Shown: positions 1 through 8,319 of the stretch, piece by piece
Layout: each line of letters opens with the position of its first letter
How positions within the stretch are numbered: the stretch's first letter is position 1
Notes under the pieces: model-generated
The model's input: only the letters and a program-made list of their open reading frames with translations
Database searches by the model: none
What the model was told of the DNA's origin: nothing
Made by a program: the position numbers and the translations under genes
DNA from: Laspinema sp963821735
GTDB lineage: Bacteria; Cyanobacteriota; Cyanobacteriia; Cyanobacteriales; Laspinemataceae
Assembly: GCA_963821735.1 (NCBI GenBank)
Contig: CAWGFK010000055.1
Location: 992,001 to 1,056,000 of the forward strand
Length of the DNA: 64,000 bases
Direction of reading: 5' to 3'

Positions 1-1580
1 GCATTTCGGCGTTAATTGCCGCAACTCAGGGCCTGCGGGAACTGCTACCCCTGAGATCTGTTACAAAAATGGTGGCGGCGTCGGTGTCCTTGGGGACCGG
101 GGCCTCTTTAGGGCCGGAAGGTCCCAGCGTGGAAATTGGGGCGAATTTTGGGATGCTGTTGGGGGAAGTGCTGCAAGTGTCGCGAGAACGTCAGCGCTTA
201 CTCTTTGGTGCCGGTGCAGCAGCGGGGTTGGCAGCAGGATTTAATGCCCCGATCGCCGGTGTGTTTTTTGCCTTGGAGGTGGTCCTAGGAACCACGTTTG
301 CCACTTCGGCGGTGAGTGTGGTGTTGCTGGCGGCAGTGGTGGCGGCGTTAATTGCTCAAATTGGCTTGGGGTCTCAACCGGCTTTTACCCTGCCGATGTA
401 TGAGGTGCGTTCTCCCTTGGAACTCCCCCTGTATTTGGGCTTGGGTTTATTAGCCGCAGGAGTCTCGATCGCCTTTACCGAGACCATTCAATTCGCCCGT
501 CGCTGCTTTCGGGGAGAGGTGGCGCTAGTGAGATGTCTAGGTCGAATTCCCCGCCCGATTCATCCGGCGATCGGGGGCGTTGCGGTGGGGTTGGTGGCGC
601 TGCAATGGCCCCAAATCCTGGGAATTGGCTATGAAACTGTGGAGGCGATGCTTCAGGATGTGGAGTTTTCCCTGCCGTTGTTAATCGCCCTGCTGGTGGT
701 CAAGTTGGGGATAACGGCGTTCTGTCAAGGGAGTGGGTTGGTGGGTGGGGTATTTGCTCCCGCCATGTTTTTGGGGGCTTCCTTGGGTTCCGCTTATGGG
801 AAAGTGTTAGCGGCTAATTTACCGGCGATCGCCCCTCATATAGCCGCCCCTCCGGCCTATGCAATGGTGGGAATGGCTGCGGTATTGGCGGGAACGGCTA
901 AAGCACCCCTGACGGCTATTTTATTGCTGTTTGAACTCACGCGGGATTATCGGATTGTGCTGCCTTTAATGGCGGCAGTGGGTTTGGCTGCTTGGTTAGT
1001 GGAAGGGTCAAAGAGTCGCAATGATTCGGAGTTGAATCCGGAACAGATGGGGTTTAATGTGGCTGCCGATCGCAATCTGGAGATTTTACAACAAATGTCC
1101 GTGGCGGAGGCGATGCATGAGTCTTGGGTGATTTTGAAGGATACTCAGTCGGTGTTGGAGGCGGGGTTAGCGTTGATTCAGGGGAGGTCTTACAGTGCTT
1201 TGGTGTTTGATTGCACCGATCGCCTGATTGGGATTATTAGTTTACAGGATATTGAACGGGCGATCGCTTTGGGAGAATCGGACTCAGGGACAGTGCCTTG
1301 GAGTGAACAGGCGATCGCCGAGATTTGTACCCTAGAAGTTTTGTATGCCTATCCCGATGAGTTGCTGAGTGAAGCGTTGGACCGCATGGCGGCCCGAGGA
1401 TTGCGGCAATTACCTGTGGTAGACCCGGATGATCCACATCGGGTGTTAGGGTTGCTCGATCGCGAGGGGATTTCTTTAGCTTGCAATGTTGCTGCGGTTG
1501 CTGAGGCGTTGGCACCTTATGTATTGTTGCCCAATGCTGCACCCTCTCTGGAGTTATCTGGAGGCGATCGGGCGGCTTAG
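1..1580 (+). CDS. ClC-family chloride transporter with C-terminal CBS pair (5' partial)
   Basis: The open frame runs in from the left edge, so the true start lies outside the window; the ATG at 69 is internal. ClC proteins move chloride across the inner membrane, some by proton exchange. The selectivity-filter motif GPEGP (gating Glu present), the helix motif FNAPIAGVFFALE and the GGVFAPAMFLG motif are all visible among many hydrophobic helices. The last 150 or so residues form two CBS domains, which usually bind adenine nucleotides in this family. The residue after the conserved Glu of FFALE is Val, where the E. coli exchanger has its internal proton Glu, so coupling may differ. Family assignment is secure; transport mode is inference. 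Confidence 0.93.
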   Translation, partial: ISALIAATQGLRELLPLRSVTKMVAASVSLGTGASLGPEGPSVEIGANFGMLLGEVLQVSRERQRLLFGAGAAAGLAAGFNAPIAGVFFALEVVLGTTFATSAVSVVLLAAVVAALIAQIGLGSQPAFTLPMYEVRSPLELPLYLGLGLLAAGVSIAFTETIQFARRCFRGEVALVRCLGRIPRPIHPAIGGVAVGLVALQWPQILGIGYETVEAMLQDVEFSLPLLIALLVVKLGITAFCQGSGLVGGVFAPAMFLGASLGSAYGKVLAANLPAIAPHIAAPPAYAMVGMAAVLAGTAKAPLTAILLLFELTRDYRIVLPLMAAVGLAAWLVEGSKSRNDSELNPEQMGFNVAADRNLEILQQMSVAEAMHESWVILKDTQSVLEAGLALIQGRSYSALVFDCTDRLIGIISLQDIERAIALGESDSGTVPWSEQAIAEICTLEVLYAYPDELLSEALDRMAARGLRQLPVVDPDDPHRVLGLLDREGISLACNVAAVAEALAPYVLLPNAAPSLELSGGDRAA

Positions 1581-2529
1581 GGAACTCCACATCATCAAAT
1601 TTTCAATCGATTCAATAGAGCGATGTTGTGATCTTTGGGTTGGGTTAGGGAAGTGCGATCGCCTTCGGATTTGCCTTGTTGGGGGTTAGGTTAGTGATTT
1701 TTAATGGCGGTTGTAGGGGGATTAACGGTTCCTAAATTTTGGCTAGAGTGTGGGTTGATGTTGCGGTAGCAAGGAAGGATTGTTTGGGGTTGTGACCCAT
1801 CAAGATCGTCTCGCAATGGTCCGTGAACGCGCGATCGCTGTGGAGCATCTATTTTCCTCAACCCTTCTGTTGAAGGCGATCGATATATGTCAGGTATCGA
1901 TCGCGACAATTGCTCAGATTTGTGGTTTGGATGGAGAGGGAGAGGGGGTGGTGAATCGTCAGGAAATCCCCCTATAGGGGAATAGACGCTCAGGGTTGGA
2001 AGGGTAATATTTAGGGTGCGGACTCCGGCATTGGCTGGAGGGTACAGGGGAGGGAATCGGCTGATGCAATCTGCTGGTTCGCGATCGCCTGATTTGAATT
2101 AACTAGCCAACGAGAATGCTAATCCAGCCCTTATCCCGGTTTAGCAACGGAACTCCGGGTATTTTTTCAGAAAAATCAATAGTTTTTGAGGGATTTATCG
2201 AGGTTTCCTCGGATCCTTATGCCTGAGATTGAAGGATAGACCGATGGAACGAAGTGGGTTAAAAATTGATAAATGGAGATAAATGGACTGTATCCGGTGG
2301 TCTGGGTCTGGATGAGATGCGATCGCCAAACCTAGGCTTTTTTGCCGGGGCGATCGAGACACAGACCTGTTCATCTCCCGGCCAATGGATGACCTGGGAA
2401 CTGATAGATTAACCACCCATCCAACACCCGCCCTAACAGTTCTTCTCTTGAGGGTGATGACATAGAAAGCTAGGGTGCGGTTATGGCGGGACGGAAAGCC
2501 AAATTAGAACTGTGAATCCACTGAGATTG
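1581..2529. other. intergenic, no supported gene
   Basis: About 950 bases between the ClC gene and the decayed stretch behind the cyAbrB gene. Short open frames exist on both strands, but none has a recognisable product or a convincing ribosome binding site. Several GCGATCGC-type octamers are present. I see no tRNA-like or repeated structure. Confidence 0.5.
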
Positions 2530-2796
2530 CTACCGAGAGGACTGACGGTATTCAATTAGTTTGGCCTTGACTTCAGGAGGCATAAACAGCACTGGGCTGA
2601 ATTCCTGAGAACTAGATGCGGCAAGGATTTTGGCACTTGCCGCCGCGATTGACCAAGCGTCAGAATTACTCAAGAGACTAGGTAAGGGTTGAGAAGCAAC
2701 CCTGTTTATCCTCTACCCGATGAGTCGGCTTTCTGTCGCTTGTTGAACTGCGGCGACCTGACTGGCATGAGCCGTTACAGAATCGCCGTCTGGAGC
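2530..2796 (-). pseudogene. coding-like remnant in frame behind cyAbrB
   Basis: Reading on past the TGA stop of the cyAbrB gene in the same frame gives 27 codons, a TAG at 2713-2715, then about 60 more codons to a TAG at 2530-2532. The last part has normal protein-like composition, including the string SPVLFMPPEVKAKLIEY. It lacks a convincing start of its own. It could be the tail of an old, longer protein fused to or following cyAbrB, or the remnant of a separate gene. I do not recognise the family. Confidence 0.35.
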
Positions 2797-3186
2797 TCAT
2801 TCCTCGTCAGAATCTTTATCGATTTGGCGCAGGTGAATGTGTTTGCGTCCTAGGGAAATTTCAAATTCATCACCCGGATTGAGATCCATCTGCTTGGTGT
2901 AAGCCGATCCGATCAGTAAGTTGCCATTTGACTGGACGCTAATCCGATAACTGGCACTCCGTCCACCACGACCTTGACCATTTTGCTTGCCATCGAGTTC
3001 AATACCCTCAGCATCAATCAGGGCATTGAGGAATTTCATCATATTGACGCGCTCTACCCCATTTTTTGTAACGGTGTAGTAGCCGCACTCTCTGGCTTTT
3101 TCTTCTTTGCTGAGGTTCTCTAGATCTTTGACTTTCTGGAGAAGATCTTCACCAACTAGGGGTTCCATCTTTTTCTTTTTACTCAT
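2797..3186 (-). CDS. cyAbrB-type AbrB-like transcriptional regulator
   Basis: This 129-residue protein has the two-part layout of cyanobacterial AbrB-like regulators. An N-terminal region (residues 1-60) carries GEDLLQKVKDLENLSKEEKARECGY, cut here to note its start, and a C-terminal AbrB-like beta fold contains LLIGSAYTKQMDLNPGDEF. These proteins bind DNA and adjust nitrogen, carbon and hydrogenase gene expression in cyanobacteria. The start is the first ATG, followed by a lysine-rich run. No operon partner is visible: the gene is followed by a decayed coding-like stretch and preceded by a 1-kb non-coding gap. Which cyAbrB paralogue this is cannot be decided from the sequence. Confidence 0.85.
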   Translation of the reverse strand: MSKKKKMEPLVGEDLLQKVKDLENLSKEEKARECGYYTVTKNGVERVNMMKFLNALIDAEGIELDGKQNGQGRGGRSASYRISVQSNGNLLIGSAYTKQMDLNPGDEFEISLGRKHIHLRQIDKDSDEE

Positions 3187-3379
3187 TGACTTACAACGAC
3201 CGCCATGAACAATAGGTCTAACGAGTTCTATTTTAGCCGAGTGTTGCTAAAAATTAGAACTTTTTTTTTCTGGCAGTCAGGTTATTAAACTATATTACAC
3301 GAATCAGATTGGATAGTCACTAGATTTTTATCCTATCTGTGGCATCAGGAATGGTGAAGGCTTCACCGGGATCGGCAAA

Positions 3380-3765
3380 CGTGAGTGATAGCTAGGGGTG
3401 GACTGATAAGAGGTACTGCCCGGTACAAGTCGAACTGACCCTAACCTCTCTGAGGATAGAAAGGGGACAGGCGTGAATGGTGGTCTAAAGATCGGGATGA
3501 TAAACGAGCGGATCTCTGGTGAAGGAAGGTAATGGTCTCGAATCGAGTTGTTTAAGGGCAGATGAAAGAAGCGCGATTGATTGAAGAAGGGGTTAACATT
3601 GGTCTGTTAGACCGGAAATAGCGACGGTGCTAACTGCGTCATGACTTGAAGCGTTCCCCAAGAGAATGAGGCAGTAAGAGGAGAGTTAGAGGGGCATCAA
3701 GAGCAGTTGAAGGGTTAAGTTTGAAGGCTTGAGTCCGGTTTCAGTCCGGTTAGGAACCGACTTTT
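3380..3765 (+). ncRNA. possible structured RNA or group II intron 5' remnant
   Basis: This is a purine-rich stretch without a gene. It is dense in short hairpins: GGTCT-GTT-AGACC near 3605, and CGGTT-AGG-AACCG near 3750 followed by TTTT. Its texture resembles domain I of bacterial group II introns, but I see no domain V and no reverse transcriptase frame, so any intron would be truncated. A stand-alone small RNA ending at the hairpin with TTTT near 3765 is the alternative. The assignment is tentative. Confidence 0.25.
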
Positions 3766-4239
3766 GGATCGGGCTTATGTCATCTTATGCCAATCAGAAT
3801 CCATTTAGAAAGGGTTGGGTTAACCCGAGGCAGATTTTGTTTGTAAACGTTGCTTCTACTGAAGAGAAAGGCACTCAGCATCCTTCATCAGAGTCTTGAC
3901 GCGATCGCTTTTTTACTATATAGACGAAAGAGAAGACAAGGGCTATAAATGCCGGAGGGACAGGGGTCCCAGGGTGAGGGGAAGGGATAAATTGGGTCGG
4001 TTCTGTCCCATCAAACGGGGGATAAAGGGCAGGTATCCTATTCAGGGAGAGTACATTGAATGCCAGCAAGGGTAGAGACTCCATCCCAGGCGCGATCGCC
4101 TTGCGCCTGTGAAAATTTGAGGCGTACCTGGAAGGAAAGCATCCAACGAAGTAAGCCGAATATTTTCAATAAAAATCCCTCTTCGGGTTGAAAAGGGTTA
4201 TAACCAAGTTTTGATGCACTATCAGATTCTATTCAAGGG
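3766..4239. other. upstream region of Rrf2 gene, no gene
   Basis: A 470-base stretch leading to the Rrf2-type regulator. It holds GCGATCGC sites and no supported coding frame. It presumably contains the promoter of the downstream gene, but I cannot place -35 and -10 boxes with confidence. Confidence 0.4.
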
Positions 4240-4683
4240 ATGAAGCTAACAACCCGAGGACACTATAGCGTTAAGGCGCTGCTTGATTTGAGTTTACAGC
4301 CACAGTTTGGCCCAACTTCTGTAAAAGCGATCGCCGATCGCCAAGATTTACCCGCCCCTTATCTGGAAAAATTATTGATCGAAATGCGTCGCGCGGGTTT
4401 AGTCAAATCCCTGCGCGGTGCCACCGGAGGGTATCAACTCGCCCGACATCCGTCACAAATCTCTCTAGGTCAAATTCTAGAAGCGGTGGGAGAAACAATT
4501 GAGCCTTTACCGAGATCCTCTCCGGATAGCGAACAAGCGGAGGATTGGGTCACCCATCGCCTCTGGAATCAATTGCACCAAAAGTTGAAGGAATCTCTCT
4601 ATAGCATTTCCCTCGAAGATTTGTACTTTGATGCCAGAAGTTGGCAAGCGTACCAAGAAGAAGAAACCAATTTTGTGGTATAG
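4240..4683 (+). CDS. Rrf2 family transcriptional regulator
   Basis: A 147-residue winged-helix regulator opening with MKLTTRGHYSVKALLDL, the hallmark of the Rrf2/IscR/CymR family. The recognition region (KAIADRQDLPAPYLEKLL) and the wing (RGATGGYQLAR) are intact. The protein has no cysteine at all, so it cannot bind the Fe-S cluster that IscR and NsrR carry. It should sense something else, or act through a partner as CymR does with cysteine synthase. cobD follows 77 bases downstream on the same strand, but the gap does not prove co-transcription. Confidence 0.9.
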   Translation: MKLTTRGHYSVKALLDLSLQPQFGPTSVKAIADRQDLPAPYLEKLLIEMRRAGLVKSLRGATGGYQLARHPSQISLGQILEAVGETIEPLPRSSPDSEQAEDWVTHRLWNQLHQKLKESLYSISLEDLYFDARSWQAYQEEETNFVV

Positions 4684-4760
4684 CCAGTTCCCACAGAAAA
4701 TGAGTGTTTAGACTCAGCTTGAAGCCAAACGCCCCGATCGCTAATAATATAGATAAGTTA

Positions 4761-5782
4761 ATGTTGTCACCGCTGAGTTCAGCGATATCGATCGTGCAAC
4801 CCACGGAATTTGCACTCGGCGTTCTGGCGATCGCCGCTTATCTGAGATTTTTTGATAGGTGACCCCTGGGGTTGGCCCCATCCAGTTCAAGGCATGGGTT
4901 GGGTGATTTCTCACTATAGCCAATGGGTTTTAAAGCGCTGGAAAAACTCCATTGTTCGCCGAATTGCAGGCATGATTCTGGCGAGTGGGGTAGTCGCCTC
5001 CACGGGATTAATCGGATGGGGAATTATTCAAGGGTCCTATGATTTGCATCCGCTATTGGGATTGGCGATCGAAAGTATCCTCCTCGCCAGTTGTTTCGCG
5101 GGTCGTAGTTTAAGAACCGCTGCGGAAACCGTATTAGAACCCCTCAACTCCTCCGATTTAGAAACCGCACGTCAAAAATTAAGCCTATATGTAGGTCGAG
5201 ATTCAGACAATCTCAGCGAATCTGAGGTGATGCGCGCCGTATTAGAAACTGTGACGGAAAATGCCGTGGATGGCGTCATGGCACCGCTTATTTTATGCGA
5301 TCGCCGGGTCCATGATTTTTCATGTTGGGGCCTTACCCTTAGCCTTCGCCTATAAAGCTGCCAGTACCCTCGATTCAATGGTCGGTTATCGGGATGAACC
5401 CTATACCGATTTAGGATGGTGTAGCGCCAAACTCGAAGACATTCTAACCTGGTTTCCCTGTCGCTTAACCGTCATTACCTTGGGACTTTTAAGCAACTGC
5501 CTCCCCGAGATTTGGCGGATATGTCAACGGGATGCCACCCAAGACCCCAGTCCCAACTCCGGTTGGAGTGAATGCACCTACGCCGTCATTCTCGGTGTCC
5601 AACTCGGTGGCATCAATTACTATCGCGGCATCCCTAAACCCAAACCCCTCTTAAATACCCCCCTCAATCCCATCACCCCAGAACGCATTCACCAAGCCAT
5701 GTTACTCACCCGATGGTGCTTTTTAACCTGGTTAAGCATCACCATCAGTTGCTGGTTCCTGTCCACCCAGTTGCTAAGTTGA
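4761..5782 (+). CDS. cobD: adenosylcobinamide-phosphate synthase CobD/CbiB (two frameshifts)
   Basis: CobD/CbiB is an integral membrane enzyme that attaches the aminopropanol arm during cobalamin assembly. Two frames must be joined. From the ATG at 4761 the first frame runs to an extra A at 4845; removing it restores LDFLIGDPWGWPHPVQGMGW. The middle frame carries TVTENAVDGVMAPL, and removing an extra A at 5290 restores APLFYA followed by YKAASTLDSMVGY. With both bases removed the gene is exactly 340 codons, the normal family length. The lesions could be sequencing error or recent decay. Hydrophobic helices fit the membrane location. It follows the Rrf2 gene by 77 bases. Confidence 0.85.
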
Positions 5783-5789
5783 TCAACGG

Positions 5790-5921
5790 GGGATGGGGGA
5801 GATGGGGAGATGGGGGAATTATCTGTTTGTAGTAACGACTTGCTGTCGTTATCCCTCTAAGTTTGTAGTAACGACTTGCTGTCGTTATCCGGTGTTCGTA
5901 AGTAACGACTTGCTGTCGTTA
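5790..5921. repeat. G-rich tract plus three copies of the AACGAC palindromic repeat
   Basis: A short run of GGGGGA/GATGGGG units (5790-5818) is followed by three near-identical copies of TTTGTAGTAACGACTTGCTG plus TCGTTATCC. The core AACGAC...GTCGTT is self-complementary. Relatives of this unit recur at 6776-6867, 18204-18232, 37195-37215, 37484-37541 and 53315-53471. The copies lie between the converging ends of cobD and pyrR. Confidence 0.85.
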
Positions 5922-5940
5922 TCCCCTCCCCCTTCATCTT

Positions 5941-6480
5941 TCAAATTACCTTAATCAGTTCCACCCCATCGCGATCGTCTACCTGATTGAAAAAGACCTT
6001 AACCTGTTCTTCCTTTGCCGTGGGGAGAGTTTTGCCGATGAAATCCGGATGAATGGGAACCTCCCGATGACCGCGATCGACCAAGACTGCCAACCGAATC
6101 AGAGAGGGTCTGCCATAATCGGCGATCGCATCCAACGCCGCGCGGATCGTGCGACCCTTGAAAATCACATCATCCACCAACATCACCTCCTTCCCCGTCA
6201 AATCAAACGGCATCTCCGTTTTTGCCGGAGTTCGCATCCCAATATTATCCAAATCATCGCGATAAAATGTAATGTCTAAAGCACCCACCGGCACCTGAAT
6301 CTGTTCTAAAAGTTCAATCTGACTCGCCAACAGATGCGCGAAGGGAACCCCTCGGGTGTAAATGCCAATCAGCACCAATTCTGACAAATCATTCGACCGT
6401 TCCACAATCTGGGACGCCAGACGGGTCACAGTTCGGCGCAGTTCTTCTGCGGAGAGGATTTCAATTACGTTAGCATTCAT
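5941..6480 (-). CDS. pyrR: PyrR bifunctional pyrimidine regulator / uracil phosphoribosyltransferase
   Basis: The 179-residue length is standard for PyrR. The PRPP-binding signature VMLVDDVIFKGRTIRAALDAI is complete, with the two consecutive Asp residues. The substrate-side segments GIYTRGVPFAHLLA and LDITFYRDDL also match. PyrR converts uracil and PRPP to UMP, and in many bacteria binds pyr leader RNA to cause attenuation. No pyrimidine biosynthesis gene is adjacent here, so the regulatory target cannot be read from context. The ATG at 6480 is the only good start. Confidence 0.95.
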   Translation of the reverse strand: MNANVIEILSAEELRRTVTRLASQIVERSNDLSELVLIGIYTRGVPFAHLLASQIELLEQIQVPVGALDITFYRDDLDNIGMRTPAKTEMPFDLTGKEVMLVDDVIFKGRTIRAALDAIADYGRPSLIRLAVLVDRGHREVPIHPDFIGKTLPTAKEEQVKVFFNQVDDRDGVELIKVI

Positions 6481-6484
6481 ATCA

Positions 6485-6775
6485 AGTCTGGATGGGAGAA
6501 TTTATTATTGATAGCGCAGATTGAGGGATTTGGTTAGGGGTTGGCGCAGATTGGGGAGGTGCACAAGGTATATCCGTCCGCTTTATCTAGTTTTTGTCAG
6601 ATTATGGCGTTTCCCTCAGTTATTCGCCTACAATTTTGGAGTCCGAGCATCTTGGTCGCTTTTGACTATAGCCACCAAGATGTTTGGGCGCACGCAGAGG
6701 CTGTTGCGAACGCACTCCTCTAAATATCTGGACTTCATGAATCCAGGAACTGCGATCGATTAAATTGAATAATCT
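6485..6775. other. intergenic, no supported gene
   Basis: The region between pyrR and the following repeats. Two overlapping short frames occupy it, but neither has a recognisable family, a clear ribosome binding site or codon use like the neighbours. It probably holds the pyrR promoter. Confidence 0.4.
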
Positions 6776-6990
6776 GGATAACGACTGAAGTCGTTACTAC
6801 AAACAGGGATAACGACTGAGGTCGTTACTACAAACATGGATAACGACTGAAGTCGTTACTACAAACATGAAGATAATCTTCCTCCCCATCTCCCCCATCC
6901 TCCCCATCCTCCCCATCCTCCCCATCTCCCCCATCCTCCCCATCCTCCCCCATCTCCCCCATCCTCCCCCATCTCCCCCATCTTCCCTAA
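6776..6990. repeat. AACGACTGAAGTCGTT triplet array and CCCCATC tract
   Basis: Three tandem copies of GGATAACGACTGAAGTCGTT plus ACTACAAACA are followed by about 115 bases of imperfect CCCCATC/CTCCCCATC units (6873-6990). The core TAACGACT-GA-AGTCGTTA is a perfect inverted repeat. Similar C-rich or G-rich units occur next to the same palindrome at 5790 and at 37147-37581, so the two repeat types seem to travel together. Confidence 0.85.
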
Positions 6991-7039
6991 TCATGAGAAA
7001 CTATCTACAGAGTCTCTATATCCTGGCGAATTGTCTGAA

Positions 7040-8116
7040 ATGTCAACAACGGTTAACTCACCTTTAAACTCTGGGGAAGAAACCCAATCGCGGAAGGCGG
7101 AACATATTCGTGTTTGCCTGGAAGATGATGTGCAATTTCGGGTGAATGGGACGGGTTTGGACCGTTATCGGTTTACCCACTGTTGTTTGCCGGAACTGGA
7201 TTGGCAGGATATTGATTTGAACACGCGGTTTCTGGGAAAATCCCTGCGGTGCTCCCTTGTTGATTTCTTCGATGACGGGGGGGACTGAGGAGGCGAAGCG
7301 GATTAATTCTCGGTTGGCGGTGGTGGCGGAACAGTTTCAGATTGCGATGGGGGTGGGTTCCCAGCGGGTGGCGGTGGAAAAACCGGAGGTGGGAGATACG
7401 TTTGCGGTGCGATCGCTGGCACCGAATATCCTGTTATTTGCCAATTTAGGGGCGGTACAGTTGAACTATGGTTATGGGGTGGATGAATGTCGCAAGGCCG
7501 TCGATTTGCTGGAAGCGGATGCGTTGATTCTTCACCTCAATCCGTTGCAAGAAGCGGTTCAATCCCGGGGGGATAAAAATTTCCGAGGATTGCTTGACAA
7601 AATTCATGAATTATGCAATGTATTACCCGTGCCAGTGATTGCCAAAGAGGTGGGGAATGGCATTTCGGCGAAGATGGCCCAGAAATTGATTGAGGCGGGG
7701 GTGGGGGCAGTGGATGTGGCCGGTGCCGGGGGACTTCTTGGGCGAAGGTGGAAGGAGAACGGGCGAAGGATTCCCGACAGCGCCGCTTAGGGGCAACGTT
7801 TGCGGAGTGGGGTTTACCCACCGCAGATTGTATCACCTCGATTCGGGCGATCGCCCCGGAGATTCCCTTAATTGCCTCGGGGGGATTGCGAAATGGGTTG
7901 GATGTCGCAAAGGCGATCGCCCTGGGTGCGGACCTCGCCGGTTTAGCATGGCCCTTCCTGCAAGCAGCAGCAGAATCCGAGGCGGCGATTCAAACCCTGG
8001 TGGAACATTTACTCGCAGAAATTTCTACGGTTCTGTTTTGTACCGGCAATGCCACCCTCACCCAACTCCGAGACTCGGACGCCCTTCAACCCCAGGGTTC
8101 CCGAGGGCGTCCATAA
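7040..8116 (+). CDS. fni: type 2 isopentenyl-diphosphate delta-isomerase (two frameshifts)
   Basis: Type 2 IDI is an FMN- and NADPH-dependent enzyme that interconverts IPP and DMAPP; in cyanobacteria it feeds carotenoid, chlorophyll-tail and quinone synthesis. Three frames must be joined: residues up to TRFLGKSLR, then PLLISSMTGGTEEAKRIN through VDVAGAGG, then TSWAKVEGERAKDSRQRR through GGLRNGLDVAKAIALGADLAGLA. An extra T at 7250 and a missing G in the G-run near 7732 account for both breaks, and the joined gene is exactly 359 codons. The start is the ATG at 7040. The TTG at 7031 is in frame but unlikely. This is probably essential, so sequencing error is the likelier cause. Confidence 0.88.
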
Positions 8117-8319
8117 CCAAGAGGGCAGATCAGCGCGTTTCTGCACAAAATAACCGCTTGCTTTGCCGGAAAATAGGCAAACCCACCCCGTTTCTAACCA
8201 ATCCGGTATCGCAGTCCGAGAAGGATTAACATAGAAGAGGTAAGCGATCGCGACTTCGGGTCTGTTTTCAAAACACCGACGCCGGATGCAGCGCAGATAA
8301 CATTAAGGACCCTTGCAAA

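Noticed and set aside
1237..1590. 117-codon frame antisense to the ClC gene end
   Set aside because: Lies fully within the reverse strand of a conserved CBS domain; no family resemblance.
6797..7067. Frames with repeated MGRMGEM or SPILPILPIL residues
   Set aside because: They are translations of the CCCCATC-type tandem tract, not proteins.
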